Positions 9,357-18,869 of a DNA stretch of 64,000 nucleotides are shown one piece after another; positions within the stretch are counted from its first letter, which is position 1; every line of letters begins with the position of its first letter. The position numbers were made by a program, and so were the translations under genes. The notes below the pieces were generated by a model. It was not told where the DNA came from and did not search any database. It saw only the letters and a program-made list of their open reading frames with translations. This stretch comes from Hanstruepera neustonica (GTDB lineage: Bacteria > Bacteroidota > Bacteroidia > Flavobacteriales > Flavobacteriaceae): positions 37,812 through 101,811 of the forward strand of contig NZ_POWF01000011.1 of NCBI RefSeq assembly GCF_002895005.1, given 5' to 3'.

Positions 9357-10413
9357 GCAAGCCTATAAAGCGTTCCAAAGTAAAATGGTTAATACAATAG
9401 GAACGTAAAGAGGCTCCTAATTGTCTTTGTTCATTATGGGAAAGTGATTTAATATCTAAAATCAATTTGCAAAGAGCATGAGAATCACCGGCTTTAAAAA
9501 GCAAATTTTTAAAATCCTTTAAAACATATTTAATACCTGAAATATTTGAACCCAATACCGGAATGCCCATACTCATGGCTTCAACCAGAGCCATGGGCAT
9601 CCCTTCTTTGCGACCTTGGTCCAAGGTGGGAATCACGTAAAGGTTTGATGCAACAATATAGGGCCTAACATCAGCTGTTTTACCAATAAAACGAACCTGA
9701 TTCTGTAAACCTAACGACTGACTCAATGCCTGCATGGCCTGCCCATAATCATTGCCATTATAACCTAAAATAGTTAACCTAACTTGTGGGTCTTTCAATT
9801 GATGAATGGCATGTAATAAAACTTCAATGCCTTTAACCGGAGCTAAATTGGCAACGGTAATAATCTGAAAAGTTTCTGATTCTGGTAAATCCGGAAAATG
9901 TTCAGGGCTGTAATAAGCGGTATCAATACCTAAAGGTATTAAACTTTGCGCATGTTTATTGGGAAAATAAGCACGCATATCATCATTGATTGTGATGATA
10001 TGCTTAGCCAAAAAACTCTTGATCCGCCAATGTTTGCTTTCAAAACCCATCGCTTTTTTGGTATAAATCCATGGAATACCAGCTAGTTTAGCAGCTAAAG
10101 CTTCCGTCCAGTCATTACTCCATTGCCAAGAATGGATAAGGTCATAATCATGGGACTTAAAAAATTTGGAAATCTTTAAAACACGAAACAACAAGCTAAA
10201 GTAAGGTCTGTATGCGGTTTTGGTCTTAAAAACATGTATAGGCAAATTCAAAGATTGTATAACCTTAAAATAGTGACCTCTATCATGTCCACAGGCTATC
10301 TCAATATCAAACTTATTGTGGTCAAGGCCATGAATTAAATCATAAATAACTTTACCACTACCTGCGGTATCAAAATTAGAGGTTGTAAAAAGGATACGTA
10401 TTTTTTTACTCAT
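9316..10413 (-). CDS. glycosyltransferase family 4
   Basis: A 365-aa GT-B enzyme. The N-terminus MSKKIRILFTTSNFDTAGSGK is the acceptor-half Rossmann start with the flexible glycine loop. EX7E is E270 and E278 in KEGMPMALVEAMSMG, followed by GSNISGI. Its ATG overlaps the acetyltransferase gene by 8 bp. It probably extends the repeat unit on the cytoplasmic side before export by the Wzm/Wzt transporter. Confidence 0.88.
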   Translation of the reverse strand: MSKKIRILFTTSNFDTAGSGKVIYDLIHGLDHNKFDIEIACGHDRGHYFKVIQSLNLPIHVFKTKTAYRPYFSLLFRVLKISKFFKSHDYDLIHSWQWSNDWTEALAAKLAGIPWIYTKKAMGFESKHWRIKSFLAKHIITINDDMRAYFPNKHAQSLIPLGIDTAYYSPEHFPDLPESETFQIITVANLAPVKGIEVLLHAIHQLKDPQVRLTILGYNGNDYGQAMQALSQSLGLQNQVRFIGKTADVRPYIVASNLYVIPTLDQGRKEGMPMALVEAMSMGIPVLGSNISGIKYVLKDFKNLLFKAGDSHALCKLILDIKSLSHNEQRQLGASLRSYCINHFTLERFIGLHEALYLKLKTNKD

Positions 10414-10984
10414 GTGATAATCTGCGTATTACTTTAGCAGGATTCCCAGCCACAACACTATGAGATGGCACATCTTTTACAACAACCGATCCGGCTCCAA
10501 TAACAACATGGTTACCTATATTAATGGCGCCTATAATAACCACTTGGGCACCAACGGTAACGTCATCACCAATAACGGGCAACAAACTATTGTCATTATG
10601 CTTGTTTCCAATGGTTAATCCATTTCGAAATTGAAAATTTTTCCCAATGGACTGGGCATTAATAACAGTCCCAAATGGATGGTAGCACATCAATCCCCCG
10701 CCTATAGGAGTGCTTTTAAAAATCTTACAATTAAAGTTTTTGGCAAATAGCTTATAAAACCAAGGTTTTTGTTTGATACGCCAAAAAAACAAAAAGGCAA
10801 ATTCAGGATAATAAAGCATAAGATGATCAAACTGCTTATGGGGTGTAGCAGACGCCACCTCACTCCCTCGTACCTCTAAAGTCTGTTGCATATCGGCCTG
10901 AATAATAGCATTACTGGATACATAACGCTTGTACAAAGACCGTATTAAAAGTTTTTTTATAATATGTGTTATGCGTCGGGTCAC
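10406..10984 (-). CDS. serine acetyltransferase-like hexapeptide-repeat O-acetyltransferase
   Basis: A 192-aa protein whose C-terminal half is a left-handed parallel beta-helix. The hexapeptide rungs are seen in IGDDVTVGAQVVIIGAINIG and VVIGAGSVVVKDVPSHSVVA, ending in AGNPAKVI as in CysE/NodL/WbbJ-like acetyltransferases. It likely transfers acetyl from acetyl-CoA to a sugar or nucleotide sugar in the cytoplasm, unlike the periplasmic MBOAT systems. The start is GTG, 4 bp after the GT2 stop; the next ATG (residue 32) would remove the basic helix. Acetylation of an amino sugar is also possible. Confidence 0.8.
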   Translation of the reverse strand: MTRRITHIIKKLLIRSLYKRYVSSNAIIQADMQQTLEVRGSEVASATPHKQFDHLMLYYPEFAFLFFWRIKQKPWFYKLFAKNFNCKIFKSTPIGGGLMCYHPFGTVINAQSIGKNFQFRNGLTIGNKHNDNSLLPVIGDDVTVGAQVVIIGAINIGNHVVIGAGSVVVKDVPSHSVVAGNPAKVIRRLSHE

Positions 10985-10988
10985 TGGC

Positions 10989-11993
10989 TTAAGGTTTTTG
11001 TTGAGGCATCTTTTTTATAACAAACGGTACAATATAATAACTATATAGTTTTACCATAAAAGAAAATGGAAACAAAGCTAAAATAGCCAAATAAATCCGA
11101 ATAAGTGTTGGGATGTTAACCTCGGGGATTTCTTTAAACAATTGGTTTTTTAGAGCAACCCGTTTTGAAAAACCTTGAGTAAAAGCAATTTGTCGTCCCA
11201 TAGATTGAAACAACTGACTAAATAACAGGGTCTCAAAACGCTTTGGCACATCATACTCAAAATAAAAAGGCAAATGCTCTTTCACCAAACGAGGCCATAC
11301 CATAAAGGCACGTGGCATTTTCTTTTTAACACCTTGTATCAGGGAAACCTCATGCTTAAAATACAAATAAATATAGGTGTCAATATAGGCAACATGACAG
11401 AGCATCCCCAATTTAATATCAAATGCCAAATCAGTTCCAATTATAGGCAACTGTTCGGTGTAGCAACCAATGGTTTCAAACACCCTGCGACGATGCATAT
11501 AAGCCCCTTCTCCAACCACCGAGCCTAAATCAGAAAACCATTGCAAACCCCAATAAGGCTTATCTTTCAATTGCACCTCATGGGTTTCATCTAAAGACAT
11601 GTCAATGGTAGCCAGTGTTTTATGGGTTTTATACATCTTGCCAAATACAGCATCAATGTCTGGATGGGAATCCAATACAGCCATCAAGCGCTTCAGCGCA
11701 CCTGGAAATACTTGATCATCAACATCTAACTGGTAGAGGTACTCGCCTTGAGCCTTTTCAATACCCATATTTCTAGCTTGGGCTTCTCCTTGTTTTGGCT
11801 GATGATAGAGCTTAACATAAGGGTTTTCGCGTTGAAGATCTTTTATAATAAGTTCCGATTGATCTTTAGAATTATTATCAATGTATAATATCTCATGGGC
11901 TATGGTCTCAAGCCCCTGATTCATGATAGATTCATACGATCGCCTTATAAATTTTTCCCCATTATAAACGGGTATAATAATAGATAACTTCAT
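10989..11993 (-). CDS. glycosyltransferase family 2
   Basis: A 334-aa GT-A fold enzyme. MKLSIIIPVYNGEKFIRRSY is the classic GT2 start, and LDVDD (D90, D92) is the metal-binding DXD motif. The C-terminal 50 residues are hydrophobic and basic, which may bring the enzyme to the membrane. Its start lies 15 bp after the stop of the amidotransferase-like gene, in a spacer made of an 8-bp direct repeat. It is an inverting transferase of unknown sugar. Confidence 0.88.
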   Translation of the reverse strand: MKLSIIIPVYNGEKFIRRSYESIMNQGLETIAHEILYIDNNSKDQSELIIKDLQRENPYVKLYHQPKQGEAQARNMGIEKAQGEYLYQLDVDDQVFPGALKRLMAVLDSHPDIDAVFGKMYKTHKTLATIDMSLDETHEVQLKDKPYWGLQWFSDLGSVVGEGAYMHRRRVFETIGCYTEQLPIIGTDLAFDIKLGMLCHVAYIDTYIYLYFKHEVSLIQGVKKKMPRAFMVWPRLVKEHLPFYFEYDVPKRFETLLFSQLFQSMGRQIAFTQGFSKRVALKNQLFKEIPEVNIPTLIRIYLAILALFPFSFMVKLYSYYIVPFVIKKMPQQKP

Positions 11994-12011
11994 GAGTTCA
12001 TTAGTTCATTA
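11994..12011 (-). repeat. 8-bp direct repeat (TGAACTAA) at gene junction
   Basis: On the minus strand the spacer between the asparagine-synthase-like gene and the GT2 gene consists of TAATGAAC-type units in tandem. The first unit contains the upstream stop codon and the last abuts the ATG. Similar stop-anchored repeats occur at two other junctions of the region. Confidence 0.6.
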
Positions 12012-13394
12012 ATCCTTAAAATGTTTGTGCCACAAGGCCATAGTCAGCAACATGCTCACTGGGTGAGAATATTGAACCACATCCTCTTGCTGGAACAGCT
12101 TGTAAAACTTGCTAATAAGGTCCTGCGGTATAAATTCAAAAAACGTATCATCAAACAAATAACTTTTTAACTGCCTATCATTATAGTCACCCAAAAATTG
12201 TAATTCAAAATTACGTTGTATATAGGGTTTCCCCACAGCACCTTGAATCAAGCGCTGCAATTTATTTGCAATCCTAAAGGGCAAATTATAGGGGGTTCTG
12301 TTCCACTCATAATTATTAAGATTATAAGGGCGATTGGCCTGCCAGGTAATATGAGATAACGGTTTATGCTGTTGCAAATGGGCAATCTGCAAACGTCTAT
12401 CAGCTAAATAGGCTTCCGGAATGGTACAGATAAATTCACACATCCTGTTATCATAATATGGGAGCGTGATCGGGTTTGCCGCTTCAAACACACTTAAATT
12501 AGTGGTTGTCCATCGGTGCGCCCATTGGCTTGTTTTAAAAGCCCGTATTTTGGCACTCACATTATCAATCTGAATAGCCGATAACGAGGCGGCAATCCTA
12601 CTAATAAAATACGATTTAAAATCTCCAGCTAGACCCCATGCCTGCCAAAGGGCATTGGCAAATGCCAGTCCACCGGGTTTCAACATTTTCTTCATTAATA
12701 GGGGTATAATGGCATCTTCTGGCGTACCTTCAGGCGCACCTTTATCAAAAAGCACATCACCCCAGTGTCCCAAAGAAAACACACCTGGCATCTGCTTCAG
12801 TTCTGGCAACACAGCCATCTGTCTGGGGTGGGTAAATTCTGAAAGACATTGGTTTATTTGCGCTAAATCATCTATACAGTCCCATAAATAACCTTTGGGT
12901 ATTTCAAACGATTCAAAACTAAAACCACACACTGCGGCAATTTGTTTGGCAATATGGTGTTCAGGGTAACCTTGTTTAAAATGATAACTAAAAGCATGCA
13001 CGGGGTTATCCAAATCCTTTAACACCATAGCCTGACTCCTACTATCCAATCCACCCGACAAAGGCAAAATTACAGCACAAGCACCCACCTGATCTTTTAC
13101 AATGGTCGTCAATAGGGCAACATAATCCTCTAGCGCGGTTTCAAATGATATATCGCGCGGACTGTAATGCCATTTAAAATGAGGGGTACTGGATGTCAAA
13201 AAACCTTGGGCATCAATCTGGTGGTCATGGGCTGGCAATAGGCACACGGTATCTTTCCAATAAGTATCGCCATCCATAAAAAAACCCGTAGCAGCAAAAA
13301 TGCACAGGGCTTCTAGATGTGGTTCATGCGGTTCTTTGATAGCAGCAAACTGCTGTTTACTGGGAAGAATTTTGGTGGTTACGGTTTTCATCAT
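12009..13394 (-). CDS. asparagine synthase-related protein without glutaminase domain
   Basis: A 461-aa protein with the ATP pyrophosphatase loop LSGGLDSRSQ (SGGLDS at 113-118) typical of the AsnB synthetase domain. The usual N-terminal Ntn glutaminase domain, which starts with Met-Cys-Gly, is missing: the first 110 residues contain no such start and are short. AsnB-like proteins in glycan clusters (for example WbpS in Pseudomonas O-antigen loci) amidate uronic acids; a similar role is possible here with free ammonia or a separate glutaminase. It follows a methyltransferase after 62 bp. The true substrate is unknown. Confidence 0.75.
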   Translation of the reverse strand: MMKTVTTKILPSKQQFAAIKEPHEPHLEALCIFAATGFFMDGDTYWKDTVCLLPAHDHQIDAQGFLTSSTPHFKWHYSPRDISFETALEDYVALLTTIVKDQVGACAVILPLSGGLDSRSQAMVLKDLDNPVHAFSYHFKQGYPEHHIAKQIAAVCGFSFESFEIPKGYLWDCIDDLAQINQCLSEFTHPRQMAVLPELKQMPGVFSLGHWGDVLFDKGAPEGTPEDAIIPLLMKKMLKPGGLAFANALWQAWGLAGDFKSYFISRIAASLSAIQIDNVSAKIRAFKTSQWAHRWTTTNLSVFEAANPITLPYYDNRMCEFICTIPEAYLADRRLQIAHLQQHKPLSHITWQANRPYNLNNYEWNRTPYNLPFRIANKLQRLIQGAVGKPYIQRNFELQFLGDYNDRQLKSYLFDDTFFEFIPQDLISKFYKLFQQEDVVQYSHPVSMLLTMALWHKHFKD

Positions 13395-13456
13395 TTCAGA
13401 GGACTAATATAATAAAAAGTCCACAGCATATGTCCATAATAATTAAGCCTTATCAA

Positions 13457-14215
13457 TCAAAATAACCGCTTAAACGCTTCAAAATCTATCAAATTAAGAT
13501 GTGCGCTTCTATGCTGGTCAAACACGTGGTATTCATAAAACAAGTTGGTAGCTGCTATAGGGTTGCCTATGGCTTGGGTTTTTGATAAGATGCCAACACC
13601 CCAATCCGTATCAACACAGCACGAATAAACATCCGGATTAAAACGCCATTTCATAAAGGCTTTCCAAGTAGTACCATTCCAGTATTTTTCTGCGGGCGAA
13701 TGATTAAACCTAAAAGTCTCTCTAGCATGCCACTCACTGGGCGGATTGCAATCATGTAGCACAACAAAACCATCATCTTTTAAGTATTTCAAACTATGTT
13801 GTATATCCAAATCAACCTGTTCGGCAAGATGCAACCCATCAATAAATATCACGTCAAATTGGGTATCAGGCAGTATGGAACCGGCATCCAGCTGTTCAAA
13901 AAACGCATCGCTTGTCATGGCAAAATCAACAGGGTTTTCTTCAAACTCCAATCCCGGATCCACACTATATTTTTGATCAGCCTGTATATGGACAAAATTA
14001 TCCTTCGGATTCCGGACACCTATCTCCAAATAATGGGTTTCTCCTGAACATTGGGATAATATAAAATTAATAATATCCGTTCGTAACGGTCGTTTTGAAA
14101 TCTCTGCTCGGGTCTTCTTTTTACCCGTGCGGTAGTAGGTGTTTTCTAAAAATTGCTTCCCAGCAAAATAGTATTTAAAAAACGGTATTTTTTTTAAGTG
14201 TTTTTTGAATCCCAT
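13457..14215 (-). CDS. class I SAM-dependent methyltransferase (Methyltransf_24-like)
   Basis: A 252-aa protein. ETHYLEIGVRNPKDNF near residue 60 is motif I, DVIFIDGLHLAEQVDLDIQ is the acidic motif III/IV stretch, and FVVLHDCNPP is the post-core strand typical of this family. The basic N-terminal 40 residues could bind the membrane. It probably O-methylates a sugar or glycan terminus of this locus. It is separated by 62 and 71 bp from its neighbours, still on one strand with them. Confidence 0.78.
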   Translation of the reverse strand: MGFKKHLKKIPFFKYYFAGKQFLENTYYRTGKKKTRAEISKRPLRTDIINFILSQCSGETHYLEIGVRNPKDNFVHIQADQKYSVDPGLEFEENPVDFAMTSDAFFEQLDAGSILPDTQFDVIFIDGLHLAEQVDLDIQHSLKYLKDDGFVVLHDCNPPSEWHARETFRFNHSPAEKYWNGTTWKAFMKWRFNPDVYSCCVDTDWGVGILSKTQAIGNPIAATNLFYEYHVFDQHRSAHLNLIDFEAFKRLF

Positions 14216-14286
14216 TACAGGTTAATTATTGAGATATGGCTTCAATCCTAATTTATACAATGGGATAAAATTACCACTTTTTAATA

Positions 14287-15309
14287 TTAATTAATAGCTA
14301 ATGTCTGCTTTAATACACGTTTAAAATAGTTTCTTAAAAAAGCCGGACGACCTCGATGCGTCACAAAGCTATAAGTTCCCATAAGCCTGCGCGTTTGTGC
14401 ATAAGCCGTATCATCTATAAACCCCATGTCGTGCAAGGCTATCAAATTTTGCCTCACGGAGTCTTGCAACTTAAAATCCAAACTAAAAAAGAAATTATTG
14501 TAGTAAAACCGTAACACATCTGCTTGACTACTGGGTAATCCCTTAAAGTATGGAATATAGTAATGCAATAACCGCAATTTATCCTTGTAAATAGCCCCAC
14601 TTTGCTTACCCTTTTTAGTCGTATTACTCCCATGCAGTCGCATATAGTTTAAGGGCTTGTTTACAAACAAAATGTCCCCATGGAGTGCCATATGTAAATA
14701 GGTAAATACATCACCCGTGTTCTTAAATAGTTCTAACACGTTCATATCTATTGTGGTCAGTAATGATTTTCTAAACAACGCACTACTGGCATTCACAATA
14801 ATCATTTTGTTCAAAAGATACTTTGTAGCATTATGGGCATCGATAAGGTTACTAGCTGCAACCAAATCTTTATAAATTCGTTTACTTTCAGAAACCAGTC
14901 CAAGTTCATCACCCTGGGCATTCACTTTACAGGTATCTGTAAACACCATTCCCAAAGCGTCTTGCGCGTTTAGGGCTGCCACCGTATGTTCCAGAAAATA
15001 AGGATCGGCATAATCATCACTCTCGGCTATCCATATAAAAGTACCTTGGGCCAACCCAATACCTTTGGACCACTGTTTGTAAACCGAACCCGAATTAACC
15101 GTATTGATAACCACATGCGATACTTTAGGATGATTGGCATACGCCTGTAATAAAGCTTGACTACCATCTTGAGAGGCATCATCCAAAATGATAACCTCAA
15201 AATCCTGAAACGTTTGATTAAATATAGAATCTAGACGCTGTTCCAAATAAGGCGCATGATTAAAATTGGGTACAATAACCGATACGGTAATAGGTTTAGG
15301 CGTCATCAT
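14287..15309 (-). CDS. glycosyltransferase family 2
   Basis: A 340-aa GT-A enzyme with the standard start TVSVIVPNFNHAPYLEQRLD and a candidate metal site in ESDDY (D98, D99). The first ATG forms an ATGA overlap with the stop codon of the preceding gene, so the two are translationally coupled. It is a cytoplasmic glycan-assembly enzyme of unknown specificity. Confidence 0.87.
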   Translation of the reverse strand: MMTPKPITVSVIVPNFNHAPYLEQRLDSIFNQTFQDFEVIILDDASQDGSQALLQAYANHPKVSHVVINTVNSGSVYKQWSKGIGLAQGTFIWIAESDDYADPYFLEHTVAALNAQDALGMVFTDTCKVNAQGDELGLVSESKRIYKDLVAASNLIDAHNATKYLLNKMIIVNASSALFRKSLLTTIDMNVLELFKNTGDVFTYLHMALHGDILFVNKPLNYMRLHGSNTTKKGKQSGAIYKDKLRLLHYYIPYFKGLPSSQADVLRFYYNNFFFSLDFKLQDSVRQNLIALHDMGFIDDTAYAQTRRLMGTYSFVTHRGRPAFLRNYFKRVLKQTLAIN

Positions 15310-16124
15310 CGCGTTTTCATTAAACGTTGTATAGCTTCCTGCATTCTCGATTCACTGGAACCCAACTGTTGCCTACCGGCCGTTCCCGAAATATATAAAT
15401 TGGGTAAATGGTGGATTAAATTAGCCTCAAACTCCGAAATACAAATCAATTTCTTAAGACCAGCATATTGAAAAATATCCGTATTCACCTTGCACTTTAA
15501 AGAATAATTACCATAAACAGGAACCCTTACTCCTAGCAGTTTCAAAAATTTCCGAAACGCCTTTTGTACAATATTATAGCGTTTGTCTGGAGCCAATGCC
15601 ACAAAATCCAAGCGCTTCCCTATCCGTAATAATTGGGCTTGGGTTAAAATAAAAGAAGCTTGATGAATGTTATTAAAATGGGCAAATGTTTTGCCACCAT
15701 ACCGTTTCACACTCCGGTAATCCCATTCAAACGGGATATGGTAGCCTGGGTAAAAGCGCCCTTCGGGGCTTTCCTCATATTGTATAAGGCCCGCAATACG
15801 ATTCTTTGGTAAAATACGGGTGTACTCCAAATGCTTGTCCACATGCTGTTCTAAAAACAAATGGTCATTTTCACCATATATAAAAATGTCATAGGCATCT
15901 CGGTTGTCCCATAGGGTTTGCCTACAAGTAAGCGGCAAGTATTGGTAGTTGTCCAATTCAAAAATTTGAACCCTATCAATACCAGTTATATCCAAAGCCA
16001 CATTACTGTTCACAATCACGGTCACATCATAGTGTTCAAAGGCTTTCAACTGGGCAACCACCTGGGCCAGATAATCCAATTGCTCATCGCCATAATTAAC
16101 CAATACCGCTAGAACCCTATTCAT
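15306..16124 (-). CDS. putative glycosyltransferase-like protein, family not recognised
   Basis: A 272-aa protein beginning with a beta strand (MNRVLAVLVNYGDEQLDYLA) like a GT-A nucleotide-binding fold. The acidic turn YDIFIYGENDHLFLEQH near residue 78 could be a DXD-like metal site. I do not recognise a defined family. The stop overlaps the next GT2 gene by 4 bp, and all neighbours are polysaccharide genes, so a glycosyltransferase or glycan-modifying role is likely. No signal peptide or membrane helix is visible, which points to the cytoplasm. Confidence 0.6.
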   Translation of the reverse strand: MNRVLAVLVNYGDEQLDYLAQVVAQLKAFEHYDVTVIVNSNVALDITGIDRVQIFELDNYQYLPLTCRQTLWDNRDAYDIFIYGENDHLFLEQHVDKHLEYTRILPKNRIAGLIQYEESPEGRFYPGYHIPFEWDYRSVKRYGGKTFAHFNNIHQASFILTQAQLLRIGKRLDFVALAPDKRYNIVQKAFRKFLKLLGVRVPVYGNYSLKCKVNTDIFQYAGLKKLICISEFEANLIHHLPNLYISGTAGRQQLGSSESRMQEAIQRLMKTR

Positions 16125-16219
16125 GTTGTTTTCTATAATTGTCTTTATTTTTTGAATGCACTAAACTAATAAAACTTTAATAAGAATAAACAGTCAAAAA
16201 AACAGAATCACAAATGCCT

Positions 16220-17449
16220 TTATAAACTATCATACAATGCAATCATTTTTTGGGTTTGTAGGGCTAATGAAAATTCTTCAGAAACAAAGCCTCTCCCGGC
16301 TTCTCCCATGGTCTCTATTAAGGTTGGCGTTTCTATTAATTGTTGGATGGCCTTAGCATACAAATTAACTTGCTTTTCGGGCACCAAAAAACCAGAACCA
16401 CCATCAATAAGGGTATAAGGTACACCGCCACAATCAAACGCTACAACAGCAAGCTTCATAGCCTGGGCTTCGGCAGTTGCCAATCCTTGCGCTTCTGCCC
16501 TATTTCGGGCATCGGTTATGGAACTCATCAAAAAAACATCATGACTATTATAAAGGTCTTTGAGCTCTAGTTGGCTTTTTTGTCCTACTAAATGAACAAT
16601 AGATTCTAAAGCTAGACTTTTTATATGTGTTTCTAAATCAGCCTGCAACGGTCCTTCTCCTACTATCGTATATTCCACCAAAAACCCCCAGTCTTTCAAT
16701 AATCTAACAGCGTCTATGGCATATTGATGCCCCTTTAATTCAATAAGCCTACCCACAGATAGTAGTTTCAAAGGCCTTTTGCCATCAAACACCTGTTTAT
16801 GAGTTTGGGGTATAAAAAAATCGAGATTCACACCCATGGGGATAACCTGTATTTTTTTGGAGTCACAACCCAAGGCTTTTACTTTGTCCTCTAAATATGG
16901 GGTGTTTACGGTTACATAATCAGAATAATGGATAGCACCATAACGTTTTTTGGCCAATGTCACACGTTTAGCTTCATCCCGAAAATGGGCATCATAACCA
17001 TGAAAGGTGGTAATAAGCTTGCCTTTTAAAAAACCAACTGACTTTAACAGTTCTAAATCAAAAATAGAATCCGCAAACTGGGCATGAAATATACTGACAT
17101 CCCGAAATTGTTCATAGTAATGGAATTTAAAGGGAAAAATCAAAAAGCGGTCATAAAAACTGGCCTGCTTTACTTGATGTATAAAACGGGCATATTTAAC
17201 CAAACAATAGAAGTTTAGCAACACACGCTTAATAGGGTTATGCGGTATACCACTTTCTAAAACCCGAACAACCTGATCAATATTATACTTTTTTAAGACC
17301 TCGCTTTGCGAACTATTGGCAACACCCAAATAGGTAAGGGTGAGTACCAATATGTCATAGCCTGCTTTTTGGGATGCAATAAGTTGGTTAACCACAAATG
17401 TCTCACTGACATTGGGAAATGACGGCACCAAAAAGCATATTTTTTTCAT
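16220..17449 (-). CDS. glycosyltransferase family 4 (WcaL/AmsK-like)
   Basis: A 409-aa GT-B enzyme. MKKICFLVPSFPNVSETFVV matches the start of colanic-acid/amylovoran-type GT4 enzymes such as WcaL. The C-terminal half has EX7E (E319 and E327 in EAQGLATAEAQAM) followed by DCGGVPYTLIDGGSGFLV. It begins 9 bp after the methyltransferase 17459-18148 and precedes a 95-bp gap. It likely adds a hexose to the growing chain. Confidence 0.87.
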   Translation of the reverse strand: MKKICFLVPSFPNVSETFVVNQLIASQKAGYDILVLTLTYLGVANSSQSEVLKKYNIDQVVRVLESGIPHNPIKRVLLNFYCLVKYARFIHQVKQASFYDRFLIFPFKFHYYEQFRDVSIFHAQFADSIFDLELLKSVGFLKGKLITTFHGYDAHFRDEAKRVTLAKKRYGAIHYSDYVTVNTPYLEDKVKALGCDSKKIQVIPMGVNLDFFIPQTHKQVFDGKRPLKLLSVGRLIELKGHQYAIDAVRLLKDWGFLVEYTIVGEGPLQADLETHIKSLALESIVHLVGQKSQLELKDLYNSHDVFLMSSITDARNRAEAQGLATAEAQAMKLAVVAFDCGGVPYTLIDGGSGFLVPEKQVNLYAKAIQQLIETPTLIETMGEAGRGFVSEEFSLALQTQKMIALYDSL

Positions 17450-17458
17450 ATTAAAGTC

Positions 17459-18148
17459 TTAATTAAGCCTGTAAAACCTTAACATAAATTGTTGGTCTCC
17501 TAGTTCTTTATTTGAAACATGTCCCAAATCTTTTAATTGACCAATAACTTCGAGCCCTAAATTTACATTTTGAGCTAATTCTTTATAAAAATCAATGGAT
17601 CTAAAAACTACTGGGAACCCTTGCCATTGACCATCTTCATTTTCAATACAATTAACATTTGCATAAAAACTACCTTTAGAATCCAAATGTTCACTTATAA
17701 AAGAAAAACAATCTTTAGCAATGTCATCTTTTAAATGAATAAGCACCGAAAACGCAAATATCATATCAAATTTTACATCAATTTTTAATGCTTTAAAATC
17801 TTCAAATAATATTAAGTTCGGATTTTTGTGTTCTAGCTGTTCTTGTCTTAACTCATTCTTACCTTCATTAATGGCCTCACTCCTAACATCAATACCATAA
17901 TAATTCTCTTCATTTAAAAATTCTATTATTGGTATACCTCCCCGCAATGTTCCACACCCTACATCCAAAAACTTATGATGTTTTTGCATACCATTTTGTT
18001 TTAAAAAATCGATTTGAAATTGTTGTTTCATTTTCCAAAGCTTTGGAGGACCTACCAAGCTATGTCGCTTCTCCTTTTCAGTTAGCGCTTTCTTCTTTCT
18101 TTTCTTTTTAAAATATTTATTATATATTTTTTTTAAGGTCTGTTTCAT
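17459..18148 (-). CDS. class I SAM-dependent methyltransferase
   Basis: A 229-aa protein with a very basic N-terminus (Lys-rich residues 6-27), then HKFLDVGCGTLRGGIPII as motif I and FDMIFAFSVLIHLKDD as the motif II/III region. The GCGTLRGG form is common among small-molecule and glycan methyltransferases. Its start codon lies 29 bp inside the sulfotransferase gene. Candidate O-methyltransferase for a sugar of the exported glycan; the acceptor is unknown. Confidence 0.8.
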   Translation of the reverse strand: MKQTLKKIYNKYFKKKRKKKALTEKEKRHSLVGPPKLWKMKQQFQIDFLKQNGMQKHHKFLDVGCGTLRGGIPIIEFLNEENYYGIDVRSEAINEGKNELRQEQLEHKNPNLILFEDFKALKIDVKFDMIFAFSVLIHLKDDIAKDCFSFISEHLDSKGSFYANVNCIENEDGQWQGFPVVFRSIDFYKELAQNVNLGLEVIGQLKDLGHVSNKELGDQQFMLRFYRLN

Positions 18149-18869
18149 TTTCTAAATTATAATTAGCTGTTAATTCATGGTATAATTCATTATCATCATC
18201 ATCAAAATAAGGTTTCCAGGTATCTGGTTTGCCTTTATTGGGCAACAAACCAATGGGCCTCTCAATAACCTTCAAATCACGAGCTTCCTTAAGCGGTAGC
18301 TCCGAAAAAAATTTCCCCCGTATGGCATTATAAACCGCATAAGGGTCATTTACTAAAGTTTCATAATGAACAAGTAACACTTGTGGTGTCTGTGCCGCCA
18401 ATGCTTGCCAACTGGCAACATGCTCTGCCCAATGCTCCAGTATTGTTAATTTGGGAGTTTTTACTTTATGCGAGGGTGACCCATGCCAGTCTAAAGGAGT
18501 ATGTAAAAATTCTTTGAATGATTGTTGGCTCACATCCTGATGTAAAAAATTAGGAGTTTTCCAAACCGAATAAGCCACGGCTCTCCCATCCCTAACAATA
18601 TAAATTTTAGGACTGGAATCTGTATTGTATTTAGCAAAATAATGATTACCAAAAAGCTGCCCATAAGGATTCCCTTCCTTCTTAATTTGTCTGTTGGACC
18701 AATGGCCCCAGGCAACGTCGGGTATAAAAAGATTAGTATCTGGGTAAAAGTTTTGCGCCAAAAAGGCTTCCAAAAAATGGGTGCCTGAACGCGGGTGGGA
18801 ATAGACTTTAACTAATGTTTGCTTTTTCTTTAATAAGCTTGAAATTTTATTATAAAAATTATTTTTCAT
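18120..18869 (-). CDS. sulfotransferase domain protein
   Basis: A 249-aa protein with VKVYSHPRSGTHFLEAFL near residue 20 as the 5'-phosphosulfate-binding loop and IYIVRDGRAVAYSVWK as the 3'-phosphate-binding block with Arg and Ser. It is the third sulfotransferase-type gene in the locus. It overlaps the Wzt gene upstream by 11 bp and a methyltransferase downstream by 29 bp, so it is clearly in the same transcript. The position directly after the exporter ATPase suggests a core step, perhaps near the chain end. Confidence 0.83.
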   Translation of the reverse strand: MKNNFYNKISSLLKKKQTLVKVYSHPRSGTHFLEAFLAQNFYPDTNLFIPDVAWGHWSNRQIKKEGNPYGQLFGNHYFAKYNTDSSPKIYIVRDGRAVAYSVWKTPNFLHQDVSQQSFKEFLHTPLDWHGSPSHKVKTPKLTILEHWAEHVASWQALAAQTPQVLLVHYETLVNDPYAVYNAIRGKFFSELPLKEARDLKVIERPIGLLPNKGKPDTWKPYFDDDDNELYHELTANYNLENETDLKKNI

